Counted from the stretch's first letter, positions 10,590 through 23,700 are shown. The stretch: 64,000 bases of DNA from Epichloe hybrida (GCA_019022495.1 JAFEKR010000026.1:1-64000), one strand, 5' to 3'. The notes: generated by a model not told the origin, from the letters alone. A program made the numbers and translations.

Positions 10590-12371
10590 CTATGCGGCTT
10601 CCCCAAAATCCCACAGCTTGACCAGCAAACTATCAGGGGCTGATGCTGGGTCATCTTGCGGGAGAAATATCCTCTTGGGAATCTGGAACTCAACCACCGG
10701 CGCCTTCCTGACGTCCTTGCCCAGTTCGGCCTCCAAAAGCTTGCATTTCATCGAATTAGCGGTAGTCCTCTGCATGCAGCCACCTAATTCCGCATCCCGC
10801 GTGACACTTACAGAGGCATAAGAATGATCCAGGAAATCTTCCATGTTGTAGGATTGCTTGGTAAATTGACTCGACATGACCTTGGAAATGGTCGCAATGT
10901 TGGGGTGATAGTGGGACTGCAACTGCACAAGCTCCCACAGACAGCTTTCAATGGCTTTGGTTCCCACGGGATCAGTCTCTTCTGGCAGGAAGGGATCTTT
11001 GAAACCGTGGTCCTTGATCTGCTGCTTGATGTCAGGGTCCTTGATGACGCGGTGAAGCATCAGCGTGCATGTGGGATGACGCTTCAGCATGTTGTAAATC
11101 CATGGAATGACAAAAGCAATGGCACTGGGCGGCGCACTCAGCGCAAGTCGAGATAATCGTTTCAAGAAACTGGCCACCAGCGCCGCAGGAAGATGGGTTG
11201 ACGCCAGGAAGGTATCGAGCAGGCGAAAGAATCGTGATCTGTGCTTCGAATGCAAGATATCTCTGTCGAGCAGCGAGTATAGCTTGGCATAAAATGACGG
11301 ATAATCCAAATTTCTCTCCCGGATCAAGTAAAAGACTCCCGATAGTGCTAGCAAAGACATGGATCCTCCAGCGTTGTAGCAGTCGGTGAGGAAGTCTGCC
11401 AGTAATTCTGGCTTCATGAACCATGGAGCAATAATCGTCGACGCAATCCCCAACAGACGCTTCCTCTCATCCTGTGTGTCAACCACGCCCATCAACGCAA
11501 GCCATGCGTCTTGGCCTTGCCTTTTGTGTTGAGTAACTGATCGCAAGGGATGAGACTTTTTGGAGGGCTTTGGGACATAGAAGTCCTCCAGATCATTTGC
11601 AGATCCTGGTACGCCGTCCAAGGCCGATATCAAGGCAAACACTCTATCGAAAAGGCCTTCAGATGCGTCCTCCTGTGCTAAGCTGTTGACTAATTTCCTA
11701 CACCATGCTTCATTAATACAAACAAGACGATTTGCCGGAGAGAAAGGGGTGCGGGGGAAAGGTACTGCATACTTGACAGATTTGAAAGTGAAAAACCGAA
11801 TATCGTCATACTGCTCCGCAAATTCTTCAATGAAAGCCCGTCGGACATCCTCATTGTCCGAGAGAAGTATGACCCGAACGATACTCTCAATGAAAGCAGT
11901 AGGAAATGTGTATTCCTCCTTGTCATACAGGAACTGGCCCTCCGCCTGCAGCAAACGCATACTCAATGTAAGAGCCGTGACAGCGAGTTCCTCGTCGCCC
12001 AGCAGACTCAGCAGCACTGCCTTATACTGAGATAGTTGGTCCTTCAACCAACCGACAACGACCAGGTCCTTTTCTGACAATGAATTCTTGGTGATCAGAG
12101 ACCCTTGCGCGAGCAGCCGCATGAAAACTCTGCAGAGCGCAACGGCTGCCAGCATGGGCTCGGGCTTGCCATTCTCATACTGTCCCGCTGTTTTGAGAAG
12201 AACAGAAATATCGTTATAGTTTTTCTTTGACTCCAAAATACCCTGTTCCATGAGAAGAATCTTTGCATTAGGGTCATCGCTCTCGACGCTGGATGAACGT
12301 TGCCTCTTTGCTGGCTTCTTACCAGCAGAGGCTCTCTTGCGCTTTGAGCCTTCTACGGTGGTCTTGGCCAT
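10590..12371 (-). CDS. noc4: Nucleolar complex protein 4 (ribosome biogenesis)
   Basis: A single open frame of 593 residues from ATG 12371; an in-frame ATG at 12419 would add 16 residues without conserved character. Noc4 pairs with Nop14 in the small-subunit processome for 40S maturation in the nucleolus. A basic N-terminus (KRKRASAGKKPAKRQR) looks like a nuclear/nucleolar signal. The central region is alpha-helical and HEAT-like. The CBF/Mak21-type domain covers about residues 290-460 (WLALMGVV...LDYPSFYAKLYSLLDRDIL...SRFFRLLDTFLAS...SAIAFVIPWIYNMLKRHP). An acidic-aromatic tail ends in LLVKLWDFGEAA. No intron needed. Confidence 0.92.
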   Translation of the reverse strand: MAKTTVEGSKRKRASAGKKPAKRQRSSSVESDDPNAKILLMEQGILESKKNYNDISVLLKTAGQYENGKPEPMLAAVALCRVFMRLLAQGSLITKNSLSEKDLVVVGWLKDQLSQYKAVLLSLLGDEELAVTALTLSMRLLQAEGQFLYDKEEYTFPTAFIESIVRVILLSDNEDVRRAFIEEFAEQYDDIRFFTFKSVKYAVPFPRTPFSPANRLVCINEAWCRKLVNSLAQEDASEGLFDRVFALISALDGVPGSANDLEDFYVPKPSKKSHPLRSVTQHKRQGQDAWLALMGVVDTQDERKRLLGIASTIIAPWFMKPELLADFLTDCYNAGGSMSLLALSGVFYLIRERNLDYPSFYAKLYSLLDRDILHSKHRSRFFRLLDTFLASTHLPAALVASFLKRLSRLALSAPPSAIAFVIPWIYNMLKRHPTCTLMLHRVIKDPDIKQQIKDHGFKDPFLPEETDPVGTKAIESCLWELVQLQSHYHPNIATISKVMSSQFTKQSYNMEDFLDHSYASVSVTRDAELGGCMQRTTANSMKCKLLEAELGKDVRKAPVVEFQIPKRIFLPQDDPASAPDSLLVKLWDFGEAA

Positions 12372-12872
12372 GTCGAAAGCCGCTTTTCCTAGTTCGATGC
12401 CGAATATGTGACGAGGCAAGTACTGCGGTCAAAGTTTTGGACCTGTCGAATGGGGATGTTCTTGATTTCCACCAAAAACTCTCGTATAGCAGCAGGACCC
12501 TTGATGCGAAATTGGTAGTGTCATGAAATGTCAGTGAAGAATCTTGTTCTCTCGACCAAGGACCTCCACTCAAATCTTTCGCTGGACATTGAAAACTGCA
12601 ACCAATCAAATGTCTAATCTGTGCAGGGGTGTGTTATCGATACCGCTGTGAATGCTGCTCCGACAAGCTAGTACATGTATGTAGCGCCTCGCCTTGTGGA
12701 GACGGAAAACTCTCGGGTAAACATGGAACATATCTGCAGGCCTCTCTTCTGCTAATCATCACGTGACATATACATGTTACCGAACTAATTGTCATAAAAC
12801 CTCAACCTCATCTCCAAGCTACCAGAATAACGTCAAGCCCCCGACACCCCCATCGCAAATCCATAACTCACA
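12372..12872. other. Divergent promoter region (NOC4 / ATP4)
   Basis: About 500 bp between start codons that point apart. No gene, RNA or repeat recognised. Confidence 0.5.
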
Positions 12873-13864
12873 ATGGCCTCCCGCTTGGCGCGAAGCGCTG
12901 TTGGTACGTTTTGATCCCACAGGCAGCGAACCCTCAATCGATTTGAGGCCCCAATTGACGCAATCCTGTAGGCGCTCCCCTTCTCCGACCTGCCCTCGCT
13001 CGCCGAGCCGTCCCCGCGCTGTCCGCCGCCGCCGCCGCCCGCCACGCCAGCAACGTCCCGGCCGAGGAGCCCAAGAAGAAGGCTCAGAGCATCATCGACT
13101 CCCTTCCCGGAAGCAACCTCCTCAGCAAGACCGCCTTCTTCAGCAGCGCGGCTGGTCTGAGCATCTACGCCCTCAGCAATGAGTATTACGTCATGAACGA
13201 GGAAACCATCGTGGCCATCTGCCTGTTAGCCGTCTGGGGTGGACTCATCAAGTACGGTGGCCCCGGCTACAAGGAATGGGCCGAGAGCCAGAACGAGAAG
13301 ATCAAGAACATCCTCAACAGCGCCCGTGCCGACCACACCGAGGCCGTCAAGGGACGTATCGAGGACGTTCGGCAGATGACTGGTGTTGTTGACATCACCA
13401 AGGCGCTCTTCGAGGTTTCCAAGGTAATGGAATAACGAACGAATTTTTTTCCCGCAAATTCTTCGCAAAGGGACAAAGACGTTCCGAGCATCGAAACAGT
13501 GGTACTGATGCAATTGTGTTCGTTCAGGAAACCGCCAAGCTCGAGGCCAAGGCCTACGAGCTCGAGCAGCAGACCGCCCTGGCTGCCGAAGCCAAGGCCG
13601 TCCTCGACTCCTGGGTCCGCTACGAGGGCCAGGTTAAGCAGCGTCAGCAGAAGGAGCTCGCTGCCTCCATTATTGCCAAGGTTCAGAAGGAGCTGGAGAA
13701 CCCAAAGGTCCTGCAGCAGATCCTGCAGCAGAGCGTTGCTGATGTTGAGAGTACGTTTCGAGATGCCACACTTGGTCACTACTTTGGTGCCCATGTTTGT
13801 TTGTTGGTTCTTGACTTGCTAACATATACCTACCACAGAAATTGTCTCTTCCAAAGCCCAATAG
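12873..13864 (+). CDS. atp4: Mitochondrial F1Fo ATP synthase subunit 4 (b subunit)
   Basis: Four exons: 12873-12903, 12972-13423, 13528-13750, 13839-13864; 243 residues. It forms the peripheral stalk of ATP synthase in the inner mitochondrial membrane. An Ala/Arg-rich start (MASRLARSAVGAPLLRPALARRAVPALS) is a presequence. It is followed by AEEPKKKAQSIIDSLPGSNLLSKTAFFSSAAGLSIYALSNE and a hydrophobic segment (TIVAICLLAVWGGLIKYGGP), then a long charged helix (EWAESQNEKIKNILNSARADHTEAVKGRIEDVRQM) for the stalk. The last exon encodes only the final eight residues plus stop, and its intron has a clear CTAAC branch site. Very G/C-ending codons suggest high expression. Confidence 0.95.
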
Positions 13865-14319
13865 ATGGCCCCTCTGAACGTACTACCGCTCCCTTTTGTT
13901 ACAACACTCTGTGCATATAGACACACCTGTGCAATAGCCGATTAAATCGAGAGACGACAGTCTTCAAATGACTTTGACTAAATGTTCCCTTGGCTCTGTT
14001 TGTGACTGTCCTCATTTCTCAATGCGTCCCGTGTGAACCTGCCATAATCGACGGATCTAATGAGCTTTACTTGTGCCACAAAAGGGCAGACACTCGAAAC
14101 GAGTCTGACGGAGCTGCCACATATATCGTCTGCTCATATTGGCGTTCTGGTTTCAAAAGAAAACTTGTGCCACTCGATGCCGAGCAACCTCATACTTTCA
14201 GCTCAACTATGCATCTCGTGTATGTCTGAAGAGTTGTAATAGTTATGGATCAAACTCCAATCACGGCATAATAGTAAAATTCTCATCTCGAATCGCCCTC
14301 CAACAACCCAATTCAACAT
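13865..14319. other. Convergent 3' intergenic space
   Basis: 3' flanks of ATP4 (+) and the Src1-like gene (-). AT-rich; nothing else recognised. Confidence 0.5.
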
Positions 14320-16547
14320 TCAGTAAATGGGCCTCGACTCTTCCCATCTTTTAACCTCAGTCATGCTTTTGGCATCAGGCGTCTCTTCCTTGGACTCTGG
14401 CGCCAAAGAGACTCTGCCACTACGGCGTCTCCTGGCTCCTTCACCTTTCGTAGGTCCAATCCACTCCCATGCGCGGCCGACTTCTCCACTGCGACCTTCT
14501 CTTTGACTTGTGCGGACGTTGCTGTTTTGTTCTACAACAGCTCTGACCCGTTGCCAAATTTGATCTCGCTCAGACAGAGTGTGTATACTGCGAAGAACAT
14601 CGTCTCTCAGGTTAGGCAAGAAAAGCCATGGGTCGTCGAGATCCTCTTCTCCGAGTTCACGCTGGTTTGCCAGTCGTCCCAGCACCAAATCTACGAGAGC
14701 TGGGACCTGTGCAGATGTTTCGACGTGACGACGGTATCTTGCACGAAGGTAAAAAGTGCCGAGAGTCAGTGAAATCAAAAGTCCAATTGCGAGTCGATAT
14801 CTTGCCAGTCTGAGCCAGATCGATCGCTTGACGGCGCAGGCGAGCGGAAGGCGAGCGAGAGAGGTGGACGAGAGCTTTCTGACTGAAAGATCGGTGGAAC
14901 CGGGCGGTCTGTTGGGTCAATGTCGGATCTGATTAGTTGATGTGTCAGAGAATATGTATGCAGCATAGGGGGAGAAGCAGCGCGGGGAGAACCGTCTGCG
15001 CTTGTTTCGCATGTGAAGACTATACTCGTGTAAACTTACTTGGTTGTTTCCACCTGGACCTCAACTTCATCTCTCGTGGTCACCTTGCCAATGGCTTTGT
15101 CCCACAGGTCATTAAACTCCTCGTTGCTCAGTCTTTTGTTCCTTCTCTTGCTGACGACTTCTTTGAGGTCTGCCTCGGCGATCGCGGGAGAATCTTCCTG
15201 GTGGCCAGCGTCATCAACCAAGTCACCACATTCGTACTTGGCACGCCGTTCCCGGAGCTCTTCCACAGCTTTATCGGCGACAGCTTGAACCCGTCGTTCT
15301 TGTTCGCTGTCCGGCTCACAAGTAGGAGGAAGAGGGACAAGTCCTCCCAAGGATAAAGGGTGTGGCTTCTGAAGGAAACCGGAAACGCATCTAACGGCGA
15401 ATCCTTCGTAGCAATAGGCATTTTGCGGGCATGGCTCGCACTGTGGCTCAATAAAAGAAACCAGAACGTCAGGGACGGCAATTTCGGATGGTAAAAGCTG
15501 CTTGGCTGGCCTCCCAAGCCCGCAATATCCTACAGCCAGCTTCTCCTGTCGATACCATGCTCCATACGCACCAAGAAGCGCCATGAGAAGAACGAAAATA
15601 GGCGTCAAAATGCCAGTTGGGCGGGCTGGTTTACGATTTATCCGCGAAGTTCCCACGGCTCTACCGCTCTTCTGGGCATCTTCAAGCTCCAGCTGCTCAT
15701 CGACAGTGAACTCCTCGCCAGGCTCCAAAGCAAACTCCGGGCTTCTCTGGCGCAACTTTGGGCTAAATATCTCGGATTTTCGCGACTTCTTGAGCTTATC
15801 AGAGAAGCCGTCCGTACGCCTCCGAGCAGATTGCGCTTTCTTTGAGACATCTTCATCGAGTGTCTGCCGTCGATTGCTTGGGGTGGTTGCTGGTGGAGGG
15901 GAACTACCGCCACGTTGGAAAGGATTATCATCGGTGAAGACACTTTCATCATGCTCGTCATCGTCCTCACCAGGTGCCTCTGCATACTCATTCGAATGGT
16001 CTGCATATGCCGGATAGTCCTGTGCCTCTTCCTCCAGCTCCGACTCTGACTTTATTTGCGGTGTCACGATCCTTCTGCTCGTTCGACGCGTCGATTTAGA
16101 CGCGACCGAAGCGGTGCCATCATCATCATCGACATGAGACAGCTGTCGGCTGGCAGATCGCGAGCTTCGCTTTCGTGGGCTGCGTAGAATTTTATTTGCC
16201 TCAGTTTCCTCAGGTTCGGCCTTTATTTTCCCGGAGCTCTTCCTCGGCGACAACGACCTGCGAGACGAGGATTGCCGCGAGCGCGGCTCTTGCTCGTCCC
16301 AAACGTTGGAATCGTCGGCACTGCCAGCATTGATGAAACCCAGGCTGGATCTCTTCGCTTTGAGTTTTTGAGCTCGAAGCTTGGAGGCTTGTGAAAGAAC
16401 ATGGTCATTGACGAGTTCAACCAGCTTACTTTTCTTTGCTGTAGAGGGATAGTCCACATTGTGCGTGACAAGGATAGATCGCAGCCGTGGCACAGTCACG
16501 GTGCGGGGATCGAATCCCTCTTGAAGATAGTCGTCGACGTCAGCCAT
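14320..16547 (-). CDS. src1: Src1/Heh1 (Man1-type) inner nuclear membrane protein
   Basis: Exons 16547-15040 and 14908-14320; 698 residues. An integral inner nuclear membrane protein that tethers chromatin and supports nuclear pore quality control. The N-terminal HeH/LEM-like fold is at about residues 12-50 (TVPRLRSILVTHNVDYPSTAKKSKLVELVNDHV). A long Ser/Arg- and Asp/Glu-rich region carries several basic signals. The first membrane helix is near 312-332 (TGILTPIFVLLMALLGAYGAWY). A lumenal segment with CEPCPQNAYCYEGFAVRCVSGFL is typical of the MSC domain. The second helix is near 540-557, followed by the nucleoplasmic MAN1 C-terminal winged-helix region ending KRWEESRPIY. The phase across the single intron is exact. 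It is the last gene before the transposon island. Confidence 0.92.
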
Positions 16548-17115
16548 GGTGGAAGACTGATGCCCTGGCTATTGACAATGATTAGTTTCAGCTTACTGTC
16601 AAGAACACAAGGGCACAGTAGGCATGAAAGCGCGACACAGGTCGATAACCGTTGCGATCAAAGCTGGCTGAATGTGACGGCATGCGCGGCTGAAACAAAG
16701 GCAACAAGGCAGCCGAGGATAGTCGTACCTTGCTTGGGTCGAACGCTGTATTGGCCTGCAGGAAGGGGGATGCAGGTCGTCGATGTGGCCGCAGAAAGAG
16801 AGGCTCTCGGTAACGAGCTTTTACATGTACGGAGTAGTCGGTAGGCTGTGTGTGTGTGCCAAACACGATAACTCGTCAACGCTCTTGCAAGGATGCCTGA
16901 GATGCGGGAAGAACATTGACGCTGTTGTCGAATGTCGTCGAATGTTGTTGATTATGTAGAGGCCAGAGATCCACTGACGCAACATACGTGTAGTGCCGTT
17001 GTCTGTGGCAACTCGCTTGTTGGGAAAGCCGTGGCTGGAGCTTCTCTAGCCACATGTGGCATCTTGCTAGTTGGACTGGTACATGTACTGACTACATACA
17101 GTGGGGAGGGGACCT
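16548..17115. other. Intergenic region up to the transposon island
   Basis: 5' flank of the Src1-like gene. Normal base composition and no gene recognised. GTGGGGAGGGG at about 17101-17111 recurs just right of the island at about 29244-29254. Confidence 0.5.
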
Positions 17116-17154
17116 CTAAACACGCATATGTCAAAAATTAAACACGCATATGCC
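17116..17154 (+). repeat. Left terminal inverted repeat of the outer element
   Basis: 39 bp starting CTAAACACGCATATG with an internal direct repeat of AACACGCATATG. A perfect inverted match lies at 29199-29237. Free of RIP-type changes. Confidence 0.85.
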
Positions 17155-17271
17155 GCCCTACTTTTCCCGCTTTTCGCCTACCTTCTAACCTAGATTCCTC
17201 TCCTTCTCCCCTTTCTTAGCTTCTTAGTTATTATTAATTATTATTACCTTTAATATTAAATCTAACCTTTT

Positions 17272-17578
17272 TGTTGGAACAAAGGTGATATCAATCGCGC
17301 GTCGCAGCCGCAATTACCCGGCAGAAGCTCGGGCCGCGCGCGGACCCCACACGTAACCCATAACCTAGCACGTTAATTAGCTAGGAAATATAGGGATACA
17401 AACACGTAACCCCTTTTCCCTTTATATATTATAACTTCTAGCTTTTTACCTCTCTTTTCCTATAACTTAATTAATTATAATAACAAATAATATAGCCTAG
17501 AATAAATAATTAATAATAATACTATTCTTTAGGCTTATAACTATATTATATTAAATTTAATACCCTGTGAATCTAATA
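17272..17578 (+). repeat. 5' LTR of the copia element
   Basis: 307 bp starting TGTTGGAAC. It aligns to the 3' LTR over its full length with no gap. In the parts compared base by base every difference is a C/T or G/A transition. Its first third is GC-rich and unmutated relative to the other LTR, and its last third is heavily mutated. Confidence 0.92.
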
Positions 17579-19079
17579 CTAATTAGTAGTTACCTTCATA
17601 GATAACCACGTAGTCTTTAAACACCGCAGATTAGTAAGGTTAATTAGAAGAGGTAGCTTATCTAATAATAACTCGCCTTATAAAATAGGAGGGCTACGTT
17701 TAATAATAAGTTATACTAATAGAAAGGTATAATATAGCTCTTTTCTTACTTTAGTATTAATATCTATATCTATATAGACTCTAAAATAATAAAGAAAGGT
17801 TTAATACTAGTAGCTAAGCTATCCCCTTATCTTTCTTTATTATATGTTTTATTATATATTTGAAGTTAACTACCTTACCTTATAATCCTTTATATCTAAA
17901 ACACAAAACATATTATAGAATTACAGTTATACCCCTTATCTTCTTACATTATAAGATCTACCTCCCTTAATTAATTATAATATTAGATGCAGCTAGACTA
18001 TCTAGGACCTCTAGTTAATTTAGAGTTCCTAGTGAGACTAATAGCTATAATAATGCTATAGAAGGTATTAAAATAGGAGATGATAATAAATACCTAGATA
18101 AAGGAAAAACCCTTATTTACACTAACCTATACCCCTATATCTCTACAAGGCTTAAATAATATATTATAGAAGAACTACTCTAATAAATAGGAGGTTCTAA
18201 ATATAAAGAGATAAAAATACCTAAGGAAATCAGTCTTTATATCCTTATAAAGACTAAATAATATAAGGAGTAAGGGTTATTTAGAAGAATACTATTCTCT
18301 AAATTTAGTAATAACTTCTATAAATAGTTAAGGGATAAGTTTATAGAAGGGAGAGACCTTTTATAGAATAGACTCTAAGACTATCTTCTTTATAATAGAG
18401 TGTATATAACTATTAGAAGAGGCATAAAGATAGTAAATAACCTTAAAGAAGTAGTAAACTAAGAAGAATTTAGATTTTAGACTCTTAAAGAAATTAAAAA
18501 GGCTAGGAAGAAGTATATAGGCTTCTAAAAGAACCTATAGAATAAAGAGTTCTTCTATAATTTACTAGATAATAGTAATATTAGAACTAGGTAACCTACC
18601 CTATTACCCTATTTATTAGTATAATTATTATTAAAAGGATTAATAAGCTAGACTCCCCTAGGAAGACTAAACTAATCCCCTCTAGGAAGGCCTAGTTAAT
18701 CTCCCCTAGGAAGGTTAATTAACCTAGAGTTAAGACTACCTAAGGATACTATTTATAAGTATTTATAAGTAACTCCTTTACCTATACCTTTACTAAAGGT
18801 AAGTTAGTAGTATTACCCTAGTAACACTACTAATAATACCCCTAAGCAGAAGAGTTACTAATAGAGGTAACCTATGCTATCTAGGGCTAGTAGTGCACCT
18901 ATTAGTATAGCTTAAAAAGCTATAATTTCTCCTTCCTAATATAAGGAAGAGAAGGATTAGAGGGAATAATAAGCCCTAAGGGTACTACCTATAAAGCTAC
19001 TCTCTTACTTCCTAAAGACCTTACTACCCCTTCTATAAATATAAAGGGAAATACCTAGAGGACCCCTATAGACCTAAAG

Positions 19080-19830
19080 ACCTTTACTAAAGTAAATTAT
19101 TAACTTATCTAAGGTATACCCTAAAGAATAACTTTATAGTGCTAATAACTATAATATCCTTAAATTAAAGCTTTAGATATTCTATAGAAAGTGTAAGTTA
19201 CTTAATATCTAGCCTAAATAAGCTAGTTATACTTTTAAGGTTATACTTAAAGGTAAAGCACTATAATACTATATAGACTATCTCTCTAAACCTAGATAAC
19301 TATAAGATCTCCTTATGCTTATTAGCTATATAAGAGAATAATTTAAAACTAAGGATATATAGTAAAGATATTTACTAGAGTAAAATAATACTTCCCTATA
19401 AGGAATAGCAAATAATAACCTAACTAAGTTAATAATTAAATACTTTAATAAACTTATAGAAAGACTAGCTATCTTATAATAAGTAGTGCCTAAAGTAAGC
19501 TAAACTAAAAGGGCACTTTAGAATTAACTTATTAGAGCCTATTATAGTATTTTAGAGTGTAAAGGAGTAATTATAGATTTACTAGATAGACTATAAGAGT
19601 TTTATAAATAGATTAGAATAACCCTTTATTTTATTAAGGAAGAGAAGAAGAACTATTAATAGTTCCTAACTAAAGCTATAACCCTAGAATAATTCTAGAC
19701 TAACTAAAGATATAATAGGAATAGAAAAGAGACCTAATACCCCTTAAAACCATAAGGAAAAGAAGGTACTCCCTGTATAAAGAAGTGCTATATATATAGT
19801 AAGGAAGGATGCTAGTTATCTAAGCACCCT
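19080..19830 (+). pseudogene. copia gag remnant with zinc-knuckle relic
   Basis: Conceptual translation through stops gives a helical Gag-like region and then a relic C-x-x-x-x-x-x-x-C...H pattern (CYIYSKEGC, then SKH) at about 19779-19830, where one expected Cys reads Tyr, as a G-to-A change would give. Inactive. Confidence 0.55.
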
Positions 19831-20639
19831 AAAGAGGACTATAAGGAGGTATTTTAATGCTTTAAGAACCACTACCTTATAGATTTAACTAATAACTTAT
19901 ATTATTTATTCCTTACTTAGTATAAGGGAGAACATAAGTCCTAACCCCTTATTAATAATAAAATTACTTAGTATATAAAGAGTATTGGATTTAATGATGG
20001 CCCTAATAATATAGATAGGCTAGTACTTATAAGCTTCTTTACTTATAGAACCTAGATTAATAGCGAAAGAATGGTTTAATTCCTAATAAGGTAAGTAGCT
20101 TATTATAGTCTAAGCAAAGAAGACCCCTTTTAGTAGGAACTTGTAAATAAAGCCCTAGTAATGTTTATATTAGAAGATTACTATTCCTATGCGATATTCT
20201 AAGGGATTATGCCTAATATAGGAGCCGTAAAGTTCTCTATAGTAGGGCACCCTTAATTCCTTGCTTTATAATATTAGATGCTTATATTGCAGCTTAATGA
20301 ATTAAAAGAGAAGAAGGCATTAGTTAGATTTAGTGCGGGAGACCTAATTATTACGCTTAGAGTGGCTAATATACCTACTCCCTTTAGAAATATTCTCTTT
20401 TAGGTTATCCCTACGAACACTCTATTTCTCTTATCCCTTAAGGATATAGACTATCTAAAGATTAACTTTAATATCTCTAAGAACACACTATAATAAGAAA
20501 ACATTAAAGTCCCTGTTATATGCAAATAGGGCTATGCCTAGATACTTCTTATATAGAAGGAAGAAGTAGTTACTTAGAGCTACCTTATAGAAGGCAAGCT
20601 ATGGTAATTATATCGCTGCTTTAGGCATCTATTAATCTA

Positions 20640-21540
20640 ACGTCTATATAAGGTTCTTTATAGATTAGGGTATAATATTAATATTAAAGCTATTAGGGAG
20701 CTAATAAGAATCTGCTACTAATGCTAAATGTATATAGATAGCCCTAATTACTTTAAGTTTACCCTTAAGGATAAGTATAGCTTTAATTATAAAGTAATAG
20801 TAAATATCTTCTACCTAGATAGTAACTACCTTATACTTTACGCTATAAATATGGCTATAGTGTTTAACGTAGTAAAATTCCTTAATAATATCTCTATGAA
20901 AATAACCTAGGAAGCCCTCTAAATATGCTGGATTAATACTTACCTAGGCCCCCTAGACTTTATTATCACAGATACTCGAATAAACTTCTATGGTAATGAA
21001 TTTAGATAATTCATAGCTTTAATATTAATTTTAATTAAGAAAGTCCTTATTAAGGTATACTATAGTATAGGGAAGGTTAAAAGGTATTATAGGCTACTCT
21101 AAAGAGCCTATAATATAATTAGACGTAAATACCTTATAATGCTAGAACCTATTACCCTTTAAATAGTAATTAAGGCCCTAAATAATACCACAGGCCCTAA
21201 TGGCCTTATCCTAACCCTCCTTATCTTTAGAGCCTACTTATATATAATAAATAAGTCCCTGCTATTACCTAATATTACATAGCGTGTGATTATAGTATAG
21301 AAGGCTACTAAAGAGATTAAGAGACTTTATACTATCTAGAAGGTTAATAAGGCCCTTACTAAACATAATAGCCTAGATACCTTAAAGACCCTTAGCCTAC
21401 CGCTTAGATTAAAGGTTAAGGTCTAGTAAGAAGGTAAGGGATAGTTAGGTCTATATAAGCTACTAGTAATTACTAGAGAAAGCTATATACTTAACATACC
21501 TAGAGGCCTAAAGACCTTTAGGTTAATATCTATTAAGCCC
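20640..21540 (+). pseudogene. copia integrase core remnant
   Basis: Segments such as NIFYLDSNYLILYAINMA, FIITDTRINFYGNEF and GKVKRYYRLLQRAYNIIRR correspond to the three acidic-motif regions of the retroviral-type integrase core. One short piece (20728-20910) happens to be free of stops; the rest is interrupted. The Mutator-like element sits just downstream, between integrase and reverse transcriptase. Confidence 0.8.
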
Positions 21541-22079
21541 TACTATAATAATCCTAGTGTAGAGAAAATAACAAAGCCTAGTAAAAAGAAAGGAGAAAAA
21601 GGGCGAGAGGCCTATAATAAGAATATAATGCTACTAATACTACTAAAGCAAGGACACAGAAGGCTATAGAAGAACCCTCCTATAATACCTTAAGGTACTA
21701 ATACCTTCCTATTAGTAAAAGAACATAGTAACCTAGCCCTTATAATTAAGCTATGTAAGAAAGGAATTATTAAGACCCTAGGTAAACTATTTAAGCTGAG
21801 CGTTACTATTCGGAGCTGTGTTTTCTTGCTACTCGGCGCTGTACCCACAATGTGATACGGCCACATCCCACATCCCACGCCCCGCCACCAAATTTGTGTG
21901 ACACTCCCTAGTAAAAAAAATAGTCAGGCCTATTACCCCTACCTGCCACACCTTTAGGCGGCTTGTATTAGTAGCTACCTACTAATTCTCCTAGGCGTAA
22001 CTAACCTTCTTCCTTTAACATCACTACTTTTATTAGTTATGCTACTACATTTATTAATATTACTACTAAAGTATTAAAT

Positions 22080-23700
22080 TCTATCGCGAAAATGTCTAAT
22101 CTTATACAGCATGTTCGATTTTACAATAATTTCATTATTCCATATAGTGTAAACTACAATATACCTATTAAAAGCAACTAAATAACTATAATCCTACCAC
22201 TGCCCCCCTCACTATAATTTAACACCTTTAATAAACTCTATAACTTCTTATAATAATAGGGCCGCTCTTATGGCTATGCCTTTACTAAGAAGTCTAGTAG
22301 TAATTATTAACTAATCCGCGGAGAGCGCGCTATAGCAAATGTTCTAATCTATTATGACCGTGGCAAGCGAAGACCTTCTAAATCTTAAGGCATTCGTGTA
22401 ACTAGCACCTAGCTCTATAATTACCTATTTAAGCTCTAGGCAAAATGCAGTATAAGAACGTATAACTCTTAGCTATACACTATTTAAGTTACTTATTATA
22501 ATTACCCTCAATCTATTAGCCCTAATAGTCACACTCTCTATCAGCAACGCACAGCAGCTCATAGGGCATTACTACAAGAGATTACATAACTATAAGGCAT
22601 TCCTGCCTGCGAGGCCTGTTAATTACTTTAAATCAAGTTCCCTAACTTAGTAGCTACGATTAAAGATATCTATAATGACCATTAATAGATCTGAATTAAG
22701 GCTCTTAACAGGCTTATAAGCACATAGTGATTCGTGCAGTCTTTAATTAATAGTGGCCACCCTTATAGGATTGATCTTAACCCTAATAATCAGCTGTAAT
22801 CAGCCTTCTAGACCACCCACGAATACATTAATAAATAGAAGATTTACTCCTATATTATTAGCATTAATAATACATATAAAACAAACAGCTTTAGACTCTA
22901 TATAACAGCAGTAACTACTATTACTAATCAGAATATAGTTATAAACCTTAGCTTTAGGCTTTTATTATCTAAAACAGAGAAAAGCTATAAGTGGCTGCTT
23001 GCGATGTTTAACGCAGTCCGCGATAAACACCACATTCCCTCCCCTTGTATTATTATTATAGACTGCGAGATTGCGTTAAAAAACGCCCTTTAGACGATCT
23101 TTCCTAAAGCATAGTAGTAGCTCTATGTGTAGCATATCCTCGCAAGGGTTCGGGCTTAAATTCTTTATGATTAGAAGGATGTTAAAGGCGCTAAACCCTC
23201 TTCTACAGACCTTAATAATAATAATTACAACGCCTTTAACAATAGCCCTGCAGGGCTTTTTAAGGCATTTAAGCTACTAATATATAACAGCAAGGTCGCT
23301 TCCTTTAATGCTATTTAGCAGAGGATAAAGGATATATATAATCCACGGTAAAAGAATATCATAGAGTATATAAGGGACTAGTGGCTTCCTTAGTATAAGC
23401 AATAGGCGCTTTGTTTTACGTTATTATACTGTAATTTCGGGTAATATACTAATAGTCCAACTAAATCATCTTATCGGAATCTAAAGTCTTACATTATTAC
23501 AGGTATTAGTGATCTTCTTTATCTTTTCCTTACAGTAATGCATATGCTAAAGAATATATATGATAGATATACTAGCTTGCTTACGAAGAATGTAATAAGG
23601 CAGAAGAAGCAGTATCTTAGAAGGGATTAGCTTAGTGGGCTACCTACTAAGATTACCTCTTCTACTATTTATCTTCTTCTTTAATAGTTTAATCTCTTAA
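22080..23700 (+). pseudogene. MULE transposase remnant
   Basis: Reading through stops gives YYDRGKRRPSKS near the N-terminal zinc-binding region, KTEKSYKWLLAMFNAVRDKH, and IIIIDCEIALKNAL, which matches the MULE block where an acidic catalytic residue lies in (V/I)-(T/I)-D-x-E-x-A-L. A later region near 23980 gives HHHGRPCNTKS, like a decayed AT-hook tail. Many stops; not functional. Confidence 0.8.
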
